Notes: generated from the letters alone by a model not told the origin. Counted from the stretch's first letter, positions 1 to 14,125 are shown. The stretch is DNA of 64,000 nucleotides from Polytrichum commune (GCA_950295325.1 OX485809.1:16740001-16804000); one strand, 5' to 3'. Program-made: numbers and translations.

Positions 1-160
1 AGACTCTTTGGTCCAGCTATGTTCTCTTTCTATTCAACCCGATTGTTACCGAATGAACTATACTTCGTTTAGATGGCAAATGTGTAACTCAGCTTCTTAA
101 GCGATCTCTCAATCATACGAGTGTCATCTATGCCGTCTGAAGTCAATACACCAGCACTCA

Positions 161-637
161 TTGAGTGTATGTCTGGAATTCTTACATTTGCAATTAAGCG
201 CATGACACCCATTGCAATTTGAGGGGCAAGGGTGATCTTGCAAGTGTATGAGTTCTAGTTTTATTCCAGGCATCCATTGAGTGTATGCTTGGAACGCTTA
301 CATTTGCAATTGAGTGTACCCATTGCAATCTTTGAAAGGTAAGGGCGGTCCTGCAACTGTAAGAGTTCTAGTTTTATACATGGCACCCATTGAGTGTAAG
401 CCTAGAATTCTTACATTTGCAAATGAGTGTATGGTACCCATTCAATTTGAAGAGTGAAGATAATCCTGCAAAGTGTAAGAGTTCTAGTTTTATAAGCGGC
501 ACCCATTGAGTGTAAGCCTAGAATTCTTACATTTGCAAAGGAGTGTATGGTACCCATTGCAATCTGAAGGGTAAAGATAATCCTGCAAGTGTAAGAGTTC
601 TAGTTCTATAAGCGGCACCCATTGAGTGTATGCTATC
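161..637. repeat. Tandem array, about four 113-116 bp units, upstream of CAND1
   Basis: The phrase CCATTGAGTGTA with its following sequence recurs with TTGA at 161, 277, 390, 506 and 622, giving periods of 116, 113, 116 and 116. Each unit carries CTTACATTTGCAA, then CCCATT, then CCTGCAAGTGTAAGAGTTC and TAGTTTTATA. The last unit is cut short near 637. The third and fourth units are closest to each other, which suggests stepwise duplication. The array lies in the promoter or leader of CAND1, ending about 320 bp before its start codon. No gene is seen in 1-956. Confidence 0.85.
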
Positions 638-956
638 TATGCTGTCCAGTCACAACCACGCTATGGGGCATTACTCTTGCAGAGGCCTCTTAGCTTGAGG
701 AAAAATGTAGTGGGGAGCAGGTCAGGAGAGCTTGTTTCATATGGTCCAATGAGGTCCTTACACTCTGCAGATTCGAGGATTTCTTGTTGTCATGACCATA
801 TTGTGTATGTACCAGCAGATCGCATTGTTGGACCAGACCTTTCTTGAGATGCAACCACGAGGGTTACTGGTGATGCATTGACATTATAGATTACTGGAGA
901 ATCTGACAGAGGCACTACTAAGTGGCTTAAGAAAAGGATCAGACAGACTTTTCAAC

Positions 957-3900
957 ATGGCAAGTCTTGCAGTAGGCCTGATTTTGGAGAAGGTATGTGT
1001 TTATGCTCCCTTGGGCACTCTGTCAAGGTCTGTAGTCTAAGGATCTTGTGATGAACAGCATGTAAATTTACAACAGTGAATTACATGGGGTTGTTCGAGT
1101 ATTTGCTGGTTTACCTATTCCACAAGCCTCTTCCAATTAGAAGACAACAGACAAAAATGTATTTCTTCCACTTCTCCTCTTTTGCCATTGGCATTTGAAT
1201 GCTACAGCTGTATGAAGGAGTTGTAATTGTCTGGTGCAGATTGCATCAAAGGACAAGGACTTTCGATATATGGCCACATCTGATCTTCTGAACGAGCTCC
1301 AGAAAGATAATTTTAAATTAGACACAGACACAGAACGCAAGGTTTCACAGATAGTTCTACAGCAACTTGATGATGCATCTGGAGACATTTCAGGGCTTGC
1401 AGTCAAATGGTAAGTGGAGTGCTGTTTCTTACTTAAGATCCACTTGCACACAAAGTCTTGATCCCATTGGAAGTACTAGAGTGATCTAGGGGGATGAAGG
1501 GTTGCAGGGTAAGGGTAATCTTGCAAGTGTAGCAGTTCTAGTTTTATACCATGAATTATTCCTACCCTCCTTACGAATGTTGGGGGCCAATCACAAGACA
1601 CATGCTTTTGAAAAGATTTGGGAGAAGAAGGCGTGATCAATGTGTTTTTTACTGGATGCCTAATGGGGTGAGACAGTTCTTTCAGTAGGGATTATCATAG
1701 AAAGCACTGCCTCCAGAATTTTTTTTCTTCTCATTGTTACCTTTCAGGATTTGGAGGATACACATCTGATGGATGGTAATTCTGAATGCAGCTTAGCGCC
1801 ATTGGTGAAAAAGGTTCAGGAGGGTAGAGTTGTTGAGATAGTAGAATCATTGTGCCAAAAGCTGCTAACTGGAAAAGAACAGCAACGTGACATAGCGAGT
1901 ATAGCCCTCAAGACAGTAGTGGCAGAGATTTCCAGTGGGAGTGTAGCACAATGTGTAGTTGTTTCCCTTACTCCAGAGCTGATCAAGGGCATCACTTCAT
2001 CGGTTCGTCTTGATTCCCCTGCTTTGATTTACGTGTTGGCTTTTTGGTCTACATGTATGGTGTCCTTTGTCTTGCTGATGACATAGTCTGCTAATCTATG
2101 TGTATGACGTGTTTGAAGATGGTTCACACTAGGGAAGGTGGTGGCTGGTTCAGGACACAAGCACTGAAGTAAAGAGTGAGTGCCTGGACATCCTATGTGA
2201 TGTTCTCCATCGGTTTGGAGGTCTCATGACTGCAGATCATGAGAAGCTGATGAATGCTCTTTTGGTACAACTTAATTTGCAACGGGCAGGCCTTCGGAAG
2301 CGGGCCATTCAATGTCTAGGTAAGTATGCATACTTCAACGGAGCAGAATAATGATTTTGAGAGGTCTGTGGGTTCGTTTGACATAATATATTTGTTTTTC
2401 TTACCTTGTGGCCCATTGCGTCTGGCAATTGAGGTCTGGGTTTTCACATCCATGACATATGAATTAGTTTCTACCAGCATGTGGCTAATTCTATTCTCCG
2501 CATGCAGCAACTTTGGCTGCCAGCATGTCAGATGATCTACTTGGAAGAGCAACATCAAATGTTGTTCAGATTCTAAAGAACAAAGACATGAAGCCAGACA
2601 TGACTCGAACAAATATCCAAATGATTGGGGCTTTTTGGTGAGATATTTCACTTCTTATCACACATTTTCTGAGGAGCTGTCCCTTTTCCATATGGTTGTT
2701 AAGGCCTTTGTCTTCTGCAGGATATTTGGGAAGGTGTCCATTCAAATTTGCATACCCTAAAATTGTTGATGTAATCATTTCGTAAGCTATAGAGAATATC
2801 TGCCCATATGTACAATCACTTCTATTGGATAAAAAATAATTTTGGTGCAAAATATCTAGTGCTTGTAAGATTAGTTAGCACCTCTTTGAAAGAGCCTTGG
2901 GAAAAGGTATTGTAGATTCTACACCTTCTTAAGTTTAGTGAAAGAGGAGTTGCTATTTGAGTTGCAAAGCCACATGGCAGACTTGATAACTGGATAAATG
3001 GGGGAAAGAGGGGTCGCCCTTCTAATTCTTTATTATTCTTATTTTGCCTTAAATAGTCAAGTCATAAAAATTTCATCTATGTCACGAAGCACTTATGAAC
3101 TAGTTTTTAGTAATGCACATGAAATAAAAATGTGCTGTTGGCACTAATTTCAAATGGATTTCTGGATTCTGTGGGCAGCTATGTTGATAGAACAGTCTGT
3201 CAGTCGTGGGGGAATCTCATGGGATCGTGGTAGAAAATTATTGATGCTGATTGGTGCAATAGTGTACTTGTTCAACAGCTGAAGCCTTTTTCAGTGGGAG
3301 ATTGCCATACAGTCTTCATCTATATTTCAAGCGAGATGCAGCAAGTGTTTACATGACTAAGCTTGGATCACAGAAGGTGATTTGTCCAGAAGTCTTGTAC
3401 TGACTACAATTAATTTACTGTGTGGGCTTTTAATGCAGTCGTGCAGTTGGTTACCGATTTGGTCCGCACCTGATTGACGTTGTTCCACTGCTTGTCAGTT
3501 ACTGTCAGAATGCTTCTGAGAATGATGATGAACTTCGAGAGAATAGTTTGCAGGTATGGGTTTCCACTCTTGTTGCACTCTGCTGGGTATGTACTCAAGG
3601 CTGATGAGATTATCAGAGTTTATCTCCAGACAGCCTTTTGTAGATTGTTATTAACTTCAGCCTGTAGACTCCCATTACATCCCTCTGAATCCAATGTTTA
3701 CATTTTTTGTTATTAATGGTTAGTGCGGTATCCCTGGAAGATGTTTGAATGAGATTGTTTATACTCTGTAGGGCAGTGTTTTTCAGTGTCATGTTTTTCC
3801 CTTTTTGTTAAGTTTTCCTTTTTGACTTCTGATAAATTTTGTCTTAGTTTGGCTTGAATGGGCTTATGGGTGGTGCAGGCTTTAGAGAGTTTCATCCTAC

Positions 3901-6900
3901 GATGTCCTAGAGATGTTTCACCACACACTGACATAATTTTGGACCTAGCGCTGGAATACTTGAGCTATGACCCAAACTTTACAGATGATATGGATGAAGA
4001 TCAAGATGAGGATATGGATGGGGAAGAAGATGAGGATGAGTAAGAAGATTCTCACTAAGGCTTTTCAATTGTGCAAATGTTTTACTATTCAATTATTCTG
4101 GTGTGTTGGAGTGGGTTAGCTGTTGCATTGCAATGTGGAACACTCTGCATGTTGTCTTTCATAGGGACATCCTGCTTATTCGTTTTCTTCTGTTTTTTAT
4201 TACATCTGTTTTTTACTGGTTGTCAATGCAGAGAAAGTGCAGATGAGTACAGTGACGATGAGGATGTAAGCTGGAAAGTACGAAGGGCTGCGGCCAAGTG
4301 CTTGTCAGCTGTGATTTTTTCTCGGCCTGAGATGCTTACTACCCTCTATAAAAAGGTGTGATTTCTTTGTCATTCATCTTTGAAGTGCTCTTACAGGCCC
4401 ATGTGTTACAAATACTGTTCAGATACATAAATTTACTCATATGTGATGCTCTCTGTATATCTTTTGGAATGCAATAGTGATTGTCTAATCTAAAGACAAG
4501 TCTGGAAAGTTCAGACGTTTGGTGAAATTGTCCCCAGGTTCAAGTCTTCATTTGATGATTTTTCCTGAAGGATGGTGTGTACTCCTCCTAAGAAGTTGTG
4601 TTTGGAAGTTTGACAAAGTCTGATTAAGCTTGTTGTCTGGTGGTGCAGGCCAGTCCGAAGTTGATTGACCGTTTCAAGGAAAGGGAAGAAAATGTTAAGG
4701 TACGTTTTTCGGGAAGAAATATTAGATGCAGTACTTTCTGCAAGAGATCAGTGTGGAGTTTGCTTTCCTGTCCCAAGTCTTAACAAGTCTTTACTTGCTT
4801 TACAGATTGATGTTTTTAATGCATTTATTGATCTTCTTCGACAAACTGGGAATGTCACTAAGGGCTCTGGAGGACTTAGTAATCCATCCAGGTCTGTGCT
4901 TTCTTGTGCTTTATGCTCCTTCTGTAGCTACTTGAAGTGTTTTTGAAGGTTGGGTATACTTCTCAAGGCATTGGAGGTTGTCACAGTGGGTACCTCTTCG
5001 TATGAAATATGAAGGTTTTTTAGGATGTAAAGCTTATGTTTGTGAAACAGGCCAAGAGGTCTTAATTTCTATATTGAAGTGAGTTTTTTTCTATGCACTT
5101 GTGCAGCCCATTACATGTATTACAACAGGAGGTGCCCAAGGTTGTCAAGTCACTAAATAGGCAACTTCGTGAAAAGTCTCTGAAAACTAAGGTGCGATAA
5201 GCTTGCTTATGTTTTCAAAGTTTACATCATTCTGGGTTGCTGTAGCTCTTGAGATTTCATTTTTGGCCAGTTTTTTGTAGTACAAAAAAATGATCAACTT
5301 GGTGTGGATATGTCCATTGCAGGTTGGAGCATTTTCTGTTTTGAAGGAGCTGGTTATTGTGCTACCCAATTCTCTATCTGGTCACATGGGTTCCTTGGTT
5401 CCAGGCATTGAGAAGGCTCTAAATGTAAGTGACAGAATGTTGAAGTGATATTCAGACTGCTTCTCCTATGGATGTGTGTAGATGCTACTGCTGAAAGTTT
5501 TTGGTTTGATTACCACAGGATAAGTCATCAAATTCCAACCTGAAAATTGAAGCTCTGGTGTTCACTCGACTAGTTATGGCTTCTCATTCATCAGGAGTCT
5601 TTCATCCCCACATCAAGGTATGTGCATGAGAAGCCCATGAGATTATTTCGCCCATTGTAAGAATCTGCTGTCCATGTTTGACAACAGAAGTTCTGATATT
5701 CCTGTTAACTGTGTTTGGTATATTTCATGGGTATTTTTTCCTATTTCTCTTTTTTCCAGAATTCCAAGAGATTTATTGTCTCTTTTGAGGAACTCTTTTG
5801 TCTTGATTTCTGTAAGGAGATGGAGTTTCTATCCTGTGGCAAACTCTAACTTGTGGCCATTTCAGGCTTTGTCAGCACCTGTATTGGCTGCTGTCGGGGA
5901 GAGGTACTACAAAGTCACTGCAGAAGCTTTGAGGGTCTGTGGAGAACTTGTCAAAGCTATTCGCCCCAATTTTGACAACGTAAGAATATCCTGATAGCTG
6001 TAAGAATGTTGTCTTATTTCATAGTGTTTTTCTTTATTTAAAATAGATGACCACAGCTTTTTCAAGGCACTATATTTCTCACATTTAGATTGTTACTGCT
6101 TGTGTTAATATCACAAATTGTGAGAAGGTCTGTGTCTTACAGAGTTTAGTACCATTCAGAAAAATTACAATTTGGACTTGTTCAATATGTCAGTAGGGTA
6201 AGGGTTTGCCATAGTATGTATCTTTGGAACATGATGCAGCATTTGTTTGATATTTAAATATTTGAGGCAAATTTAAAAAGCTGTTTGCTCTTTCAATTAA
6301 GTGGTTGAAGAAATCTAGTAGCAGTTTGACTTGGTTGTGAAACATGTAGTATAAGAAACTGTGTTTCTTCGTACATTTAGGGAAAACCTTATGGGAGTAT
6401 TTAGGAGGCAGTTGCAGCCTGACTCATCAGCAGCAATTTTATGCATGTGCTTACCTCTTTCTTGTATGGACTGCAGCCTTCAGTTTTCAACTTTGTTCCA
6501 TTTGTGCAACCAATCTACAATGCAATCTTCAAGAGGTTGACAGCTCAAGACCAAGACCAGGTCTGTATGCTTCCGTGAGTGTGGTAGTAACCATATGGCC
6601 CAAGTTATTGTGTAGTTTCCTTGGAAATTCATCCACTATTTTGGAAATCTTTCAGCATTTTAAATGTGTTAACATCCTTGCCAAACAGTATGTATGTAGA
6701 GCTCACAAGCCAATGTGACAGTTCAGGAAGTGAAGGAGTGTGCGATATCCTGCATGGGTCTTGTTATCTCTATTCTCGGTGACCACTTGAAAAAGGAACT
6801 GGGCACATCCCTGCCACTGCTGTTGGAGCGACTGCGCAATGAAATCACGAGACTTACAGCTGTTAAGGTACGATAGTGGTCAAGATTGCAGAGCATGCAA

Positions 6901-9900
6901 CAATACTTGTACCTCTTGCATGGTGTTCTTTTGTAAATATGATGAATTGCTATGTTCACAGTTCTGTATATAAGAGAATCAATGGAATTATGAATCTCAC
7001 TGTAAAGAGTTTGGAACTTTTCTAAAACCACAGCATTTGGATTGCAGGCATTTGCAACTATTGCAGAGTCCCCATTGAAAATAGACTTGTCATCAGTTTT
7101 GGAACAAGTCGTTACAGAGCTCACAACATTCTTGCGCAAGGTAAGTAATGAAGGAGATTCTTTTTACTCCTTGAAGATAATTATACAGAACAATGTGCTT
7201 CCCACATGTATCCTGAGTCAATGAAAATGGTGCACCTCATGATTTTCTGGCTTATGTGATTCACAATTTTGTGTAATCTAATTGGGATTCTGTGCTGTGT
7301 AGGCCAATCGAGGTCTGCGACAAGCTTCACTTTGCACATTGAACTCATTGCTCATTGCTTACAGCAACAAAATCAGTCCAGTCAGTTATGAATCTATTGT
7401 TACAGAGTTATCTTCTCTAATCAGGTGAGTGCTTGATTGGTTCCAAGCTTATTTAGCAGTATCAAAGTTATGGCCTGGGACTTTTATGTTGATGAGGTCA
7501 GCTTGGACCTTGTCATCTTTGATTACTGAAAAGTAACCCTTCTTACTATTTCAAGGTTGAGTGTATCTTATTGTTTGTGGTGGATTTTGTAGTGATGCAG
7601 ACTTGCACATGACAGCATTAGCATTAGAACTGTGCTGCACAATGATGGTCGACAAACAGCACCATGCCAATGCTGGCACTGCTGTGAGGGAACGTGTCCT
7701 TCCTCAAGCTCTCATCCTTGTAAAAAGCCCATTACTGCAGGGTCAAGCATTGCAGGTGCCTCTCCAAATCTTTGAGCGGTTTTCTGGGGATGAAATTCAT
7801 TTACATATTCTACATGTTCATTAGACTGTTACTTTGAGTAGACTGACTTTGTCTGTGCTAAGTCTGCACGCTAACAGCTGTCTGAACAATCTGTTAGGCT
7901 TTCAGGTCTATTGTGTCAACTTTGATCTTGTGTCTCTTCTGCTTTCTGTACCACTTTATTCACCTTGACTCTTTGTCTGCTTACTGCACAATGTTCCTGG
8001 TCAACTCTACTGGGTTGATGTATTTTACTGTTGCAATTCTCCAAGTTTATATCAAGTACAAATTTGTGAATCCAATGACCAACATAGGGGGTTGTCTTCA
8101 TACTTCAGACACTTCAAGGCTTCTTTGCGGCACTTGTACAGTCAGCAAATACAAGTTTTGATACCTTATTGGAGGCCCTGCTGTCTACAGCAAGGAGTGC
8201 ATCCCCAGGTGGGCCAGCCAGTAAGCAAGCATTTCATTCTACTGCACAATGTGCAGCTGTTTTGTGCCTGGCAGCTGGAGAGACAAAGTGCTCCCAAACA
8301 GTGGGCATGCTGATCACCACTTTGAGAACAAGCAATGGCACTGATGCAGTAAGTTACACACAGTAACAATCCAACCTGTGTATATGTATGTGCTTTTCAT
8401 ATGTAAGGGCTAAGAATTTTTAGCAGGTTTTACAGCTTCTTATACATACATGTGAATTTGAGTAATCTGATTTTTTACACCCCAATGACAGGCATGTTGT
8501 TTGACAACTCAGTTAAAGGGTTCTAATGGATCAAATGCCAGTGCTCCTAACAGTTACAAGTTGAGGCATATTTATCAAGGATAGCATCTGTGCTCTTGAA
8601 TTCTACATTCACCATTTTAGACACAGTTTTGTTATGCTTGATAACTCTTTGTTTGGTTCAGACTGGATGAAATTTACCGTCCCATATTCATGTCATACTT
8701 GTTGCAGACACAACTCTTATCCTTGCTATGCCTGGGAGAAATTGGAAGGCGAAAGGACTTAAGCAGTCACTCCAATATAGAAGGGGTTGTAATTGGCTCT
8801 TTTCAATCACCATCAGAGGAAATAAAAGCAGCAGCATCCTACGCATTGGGCAATATTGCAGTGGGTAACTTAGCGCAGTACCTGCCGTTCATCCTCAACC
8901 AAATTGATCGTCAGGCTAAGCTTCAATATTTGTTGCTGCACTCTCTGAAGGAGGTGAAGACCTGCCCTTCTTTCTGTAATCATTCATGAATTTTCAGTTT
9001 CATTAGGTTGGCCAGCCATCAGGTAGTTTCAAATATTTGGAAGAGATGCCGCCATACTATAGTACACTCCATGAACAACAGAGATAACCCTACATTGACG
9101 AGGTCCTTTTAAAGCAAATCAAACCTTCAAAGTGGTCCATTATTTGAGATATAGTATCAGCATTCTTTGCTCACTTTGACGGGCTGATTTGCAATACTTC
9201 ACCGGGGTTTGGAGGAGAAAGAGGCTTCAGGAGGAACACACAAGAGTGTCTTTGAGCACAAATTTTGAAGTGTTGTTGGAATTTCTTTATGATGTTGTTC
9301 TTGCTTACTTAATCTAAGTGTCACACTTCAGGTCATAGCTCGACAATCTCTGGATGGAGAAGCAAAAGGCAAAGTGGACCTGCAAGATGCAGATGTGCAA
9401 AAAATATTGAGCTTGCTATTTACACACTGCGAGAGTGAAGAAGAGGGTGTTCGCAATGTGGTAGCAGAGTGTCTGGGAAAGTTGGCACTCATTGAGCCAG
9501 AGAAGTTGCTGCCCGCTCTTAAGGTCAGTAACTCCACCTCATTATGCTTATTAGACTTAGATTTCAGAATAAGCTTTGCAGCCCTGTACAGGAAAACCAC
9601 TCTGCATTGAGCTCAATAGCCATTTGATTCCTGACCTCTCCACATGAATTGTTCTGAATCCCTGCAGTATCTGATACCTTGCTAGACACACAAAGTAGTA
9701 CACACTCACCTCAATCACCTGGATATGGTACTGTAGAGTTACTGTTTCATCATATTTTGTATAGTCAATTTGAATAAACTTTGTGAAATGATACGCCCTT
9801 AAGAGTACTTCAATGTTCAAGCAGGCAATGGCTAGTTTCTTGTGTAGGAGACAAGCCATCTCCTCTTATTTAGTAACTTATGAAAGTTCTTGACTTCCAG

Positions 9901-11831
9901 AGGACACCTTGGTTTCTAAACGGAGGAATATTTCAAATCTGTACAGGTTTGCCTATTTTGGACAAAATTTCTTCAGAGAGTATAATAGGTTTTCATGTGA
10001 AAACTGTCTATGAATGTGTTATTGCAGGAACGCACTGCTAGCTCATCTGCATACACTAGAGCAACAGTGGTTATTGCAATCAAGTACACTATTGTGGAGC
10101 GCCCACAACCAATTGATTCCTATATAAAGTCTTGCATTGCATCGTTTCTTCTACTGATAAAAGATGAAGATAGGGTAAGTGACTTCTGCCCTTTTTGAGC
10201 AGAAAATGGTGTATGTCTTCTGACATGCTACATCTTTTGATTTGTTGGAGTTGTTTGACAGTTGCATATTTGTGTTTTCAAGAACAGGCAACGGTGTTTT
10301 CAAGGACTAGATTGGCTTTTGGTTTAGATTCTTTTAAGTATTATACAGAGCAAAAGAAGTTTCCAGTTTGTGACTGATTTCCTGATTGACAGCATGTAAG
10401 GAGAGCTGCTGTATCAGCCCTCAGTACAGCTGCTCATAATAAGCCTGCACTCGTGAAGGACCTACTGCCCACATTATTGCCACTTCTTTATGACCAAACA
10501 GTGGTCAAGGTACAACAGACCTCCTCATTTACACATTATGTTTCTTTGAAGTGCTGCACTGTTCTGATGTTCTCTTAACATTTGGTTAAGGACTCTAGGT
10601 TCATCAGTACAAAATGACAACAAGAGACCCTATTTTCTGGTTGGTCTGCAGAAAGAGCTCATCAGAACAGTGGATCTTGGTCCTTTCAAGCATATTGTCG
10701 ATGATGGCTTGGAGCTAAGAAAGGGAGCCTTTGAATGTGTGGATACACTTCTTGACAGCTGCCTTGATCAGATTGATCCTTCTTTCTTCATCACCCCTTT
10801 CCTACTGTCAGGCTTATCAGGTTCGTTCTTGGACAGTTCCACTTCTACTGGTCAATCGATAAGATTTGTTATATGTATTTTTGCAACATTTGATATTTCT
10901 ACATGTGTATTAATTTGCTACTACTGGTTACTGAAACGATCTTTGGATGAGATTCATGATATTTTTGGTCTGGGTCATTCTAAACGTTAGTGTGGTCTTG
11001 CTTTAGCAGCAAAGTACTGAGTGTTGTCTCTTTCATATAGATCACTATGATGTGAAGATGCCTTGCCACCTCATTTTATCAAAGCTGTCAGACAAGTGTG
11101 GGGCTGCAGTTCTAGCTGGTACCCTCCAAATTCCTTCTTTCTAAGTTGAATACATCATGCAATAGTGCTTGATAGGGATAAAGTTTCAAATGAACTTCAT
11201 CATTCACTTATGCAGGAATGTAACAAATTGCTAAACAAGTGTTTAATCTTCCAATGTATTTCTGCATAACATTGTTCATAGTCTGACACCTTGATATTTC
11301 TATGCAATTTTCTGCAGTAATGGACACACTGGTGGATCCGTTGGAGAAAACAATCTCTCACAAAACAAAGCCTGACGCTGTGAAGCAAGAAGTTGATCGT
11401 AATGAAGACATGATACGTAGTGCATTGCGAGCAATCGATTCCTTAAATCGGATAAGGTATTCCTTCACAGCCTATCCTGGTAACTTTGTGTTAATAAAAG
11501 TTGTTGTAGCAGCTTCTACCTTCATGCTAATGATTTAAAATTTTCCAGTTTCATTGTTCACACTGCATCATACAATAGGCAGTGTTATTTTAGTTGTAGG
11601 CTTCTTTACTGTGCTTCCATCTGAACCATGAGCTTAATCATTCAAGTTGTTTACTCAAACTGGGGTAATTACCTGACTCATTGGATGTGGGCTGGCAGTG
11701 GGGAACCTACTGCTCGATTTAAATCATTCATGAACCATGTCGTGAAGGTAGGTCCTCTTGCAGACAAATACAATGCAGTGCGTCATGAGAGTGTCACCAT
11801 GGGTGCTGGGGACATCATGGACCTTAATTGA
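957..11831 (+). CDS. CAND1: CAND1, cullin-associated NEDD8-dissociated protein 1, 28 exons, intact
   Basis: The protein is a HEAT-repeat solenoid that wraps unneddylated cullin-RBX1 and exchanges substrate receptors of SCF-type ubiquitin ligases; in Arabidopsis it is needed for auxin responses (family knowledge). I joined exons 957-992, 1240-1409, 1792-2002, 2154-2319, 2508-2637, 3439-3553, 3879-4039, 4232-4355, 4649-4699, 4806-4891, 5107-5191, 5323-5424, 5519-5617, 5866-5979, 6477-6560, 6727-6867, 7048-7140, 7303-7424, 7593-7755, 8109-8348, 8708-8953, 9332-9523, 10028-10174, 10393-10509, 10652-10820, 11041-11118, 11318-11456 and 11699-11831. All junctions are GT-AG and in phase, giving 1237 residues against about 1219 in Arabidopsis. 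Landmarks are the start [29 protein letters not shown], an acidic tract at the end of exon 7 ([16 protein letters not shown]), [20 protein letters not shown] and [18 protein letters not shown]. The exon 3 donor (GTTCGT) is weak. Introns longer than 300 bp hold no gene. No break is seen. Confidence 0.97.
1497..1545 (+). repeat. Stray partial copy of the upstream 115-bp unit inside CAND1 intron 2
   Basis: About 50 bp in intron 2 (GGTAAGGGTAATCTTGCAAG, then TGTAGCAGTTCTAGTTTTATA) matches the second half of the 115-bp unit that is arrayed at 161-637. The copy is in the same orientation and isolated. Confidence 0.7.
2638..3438 (+). other. CAND1 intron 5, longest intron (801 bp), no gene seen
   Basis: The donor GTGAGA follows GCTTTTTG, and the acceptor TAATGCAG precedes the exon that restores the conserved CRAVGYRFG. 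The intron is AT-rich. Its short open frames have no family resemblance. Confidence 0.85.
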
Positions 11832-13779
11832 AATGTCTAGCTGCTCCAGCTGGCTCTTCAATTTGTGCAGTACTGAATCAAGGTGGTGGGTAACTATCAA
11901 GTTGTGCAGATGTATCAATCTCACATGGAATTGGTTACCCTGGCTGATTAGAGATGCAGGAAATTAAGTGTTAAAGCCAGCAAAGTCACATGTGTATCAA
12001 GCACATTACCATGGGTCTGTGGGACAATGTATTTAGTGATTAAGATGGTTTTTTGAGGATCTATGCAGGGAGAATAAATTTCTCCACTGATGGAGATGAG
12101 GTGTGGGTGAAGGCTAAGCTGTTGCTCGTTTTTAGTTCATTTTTGTCATGGGAATCTCTTCCTTGCTTTGTCTTGTCTCCTGTTTATAGGGTACATTGTG
12201 TAAAATTCCAAGCTGTTTAGCTGAGCACATGCAGGGACCTGGACCCGAAGGGATTGGCAACAAGAAGTAAATAGCTTGTGCCTGTTAAGGCATTTTTTTC
12301 TCCTGGTTGATTATGACTTGCATGTCACTTTTGTCTTTCCTAATGCTTTCTATGAATGCAGCTTCTACAAATTCACAAAGGTCTGTTTAAGAGAACATTG
12401 AGTACAGAATGTTTGCCACACTCTGGAAGACTGTCCTTGTGCATACGTAAGAGTGCAAATTTAATGTAAATTGTGTGCCAAGTTTCATATGATTTTCTTT
12501 ATCAACTTGATATGTGCCTATGACATGCATAAAAGGTTTCAAAAATTTCTATTGCAGGCCACTAGGTTTGGGATGTACTGAATTCCTGAACCAGTGCAGG
12601 GTGACACATAGAATTGTACCTTTTGATTCTAAACTCTTATTTTAGATTTTAAATCAACAGCTTCGTGATTCCCAAATAAATAAAGCTGAGTCCTAGGTTC
12701 CTACTCCATAGCATGACCTCCCACAAGGTATCAATGTTGGGCAATACAAGGCAACTCACTCATCCATGACTTTGGAGATGGTGAAGTAATTGGCATTGAA
12801 GTTGGTAGTATCCTATTTAGGTGAAGAAAACATGGGAGTGAATGTGGATGTGTTTATTTATTGCAAGTACTTAAAGAAAAATGAAGAGAGTTAAAAAAAA
12901 AAAACATTTATTGCGTGAGATGGGAGGGAATTGACCTTATTCTTGATATGATTATATCTAAGGAATCTACAAGTTGTCATATGTAAACATGCAAAACAAC
13001 AAAACAACTTGTGCAAAGGATAAATGAGGGTGAAGGCATAAAACTTGTCTTGACTATGACACCAAAACATGCAGTAGGATGACTTTGTTACATTGAGCCT
13101 GATCAACATGATGAGAATGCAGTCATACTTGGTTGTTAGCCGACTACTAAGACATGTGGGTGTCACATGGTTTGTAACTCTAACTTCCACCGATTAAAGT
13201 TGCACAACGAAACCTGTGTTGCATTAGCAAATCTATGATGAAGCATGAGCAAAAATCGGATTGAAAATCAAACCTCCTTTGATTTAGTTATGATCATTAT
13301 AAGTGTATGTTTGTTAATTCTTTAATTGGATACATAAGTTAGCCTAGTTGTGATCACTATTGAGTGTGGGCTAATTAATAAAAGTTGAAGACATAGTCCA
13401 ATGTTTTTCAAACATATGTCTTATGGTGCTATTCTTTAATCCTCACTAAACCACACACCAATCAAATAATGGTGTCAGATTAAGAATAGTAGTTGAAGAA
13501 CACCTGCACACCTTAGTAGGGATGCTCATGTACCTCCAAAAGCATGTGTCAAGAGCTCCCCCAAAGGAGCGGAATAAGCCACCTTCGGGCACTTTGCATA
13601 ACAATTTTAGATGATTGGGGAGATGAAATCCTTGGAGATGACTTAAATATGGGATGAGGTAATGTAAGTGGCAAAGTAACCTTGCTAATACAATCCACCA
13701 AGATTTGGCCACACCCTCGCAACAATTTGTCCCACCTCCCGGGCAATGGGTCTAGGGTTCCAAAGGGAGGGACACACTT
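11832..13779 (+). other. CAND1 3' flank, no further gene
   Basis: AT-rich sequence follows the CAND1 stop. It holds candidate AATAAA signals (12073, 12675, 12679) and an A-run near 12894. The open frames here are short and have no recognisable motif. Confidence 0.5.
12675..12684 (+). terminator. Candidate polyadenylation signal for CAND1
   Basis: Two overlapping AATAAA hexamers (AATAAATAAA) lie about 845 bp after the stop. An earlier AATAAA at 12073-12078 is an alternative. Neither can be confirmed without transcript data. Confidence 0.3.
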
Positions 13780-14059
13780 GGGGTGGGTTTCCATGTCCGT
13801 CAGTCTAGATTCTAGATAGTAGTGGGTCGGATGTGTTCTCGTGAAGATAACGAAAACAACCAAATAACCATATTTTGGTTGCCTATTAGAATGTGGAGGG
13901 CAATGACCATGGGTCACTAAACTTTCACACATTCACTAAACACTAAAGATAATAGTGGTTGGTTAGTGCAAACAAACCCTACCCCACCAGATTTCATCTA
14001 CATTGCTCCTTACTCCCACCAGAGTCTAGTGGACGAACAACATACATGGAAATTGGTCC
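13780..14059. mobile_element. Remnant of a small TIR element (GGTTTCCATGT ends)
   Basis: The left end GGGGTGGGTTTCCATGT and the inverted right end GGACCAATTTCCATGTATG match loosely, and an inner TCTAG motif is also mirrored. The ends and interior resemble the better preserved element at 55031-55412, including a TTAGAATG...GAGGG stretch. No clean target duplication is seen, so the limits are approximate. Confidence 0.4.
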
Positions 14060-14125
14060 TTAGCACCCCATGTACACATGATGTTCACCCAAAAGATAAA
14101 AGTACGCCAACCACTAAAATCATAT

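Noticed and set aside
3171-3380. Possible extra CAND1 exon in intron 5
   Set aside because: Exons 5 and 6 join in phase to give the conserved [12 protein letters not shown], leaving no missing residues.
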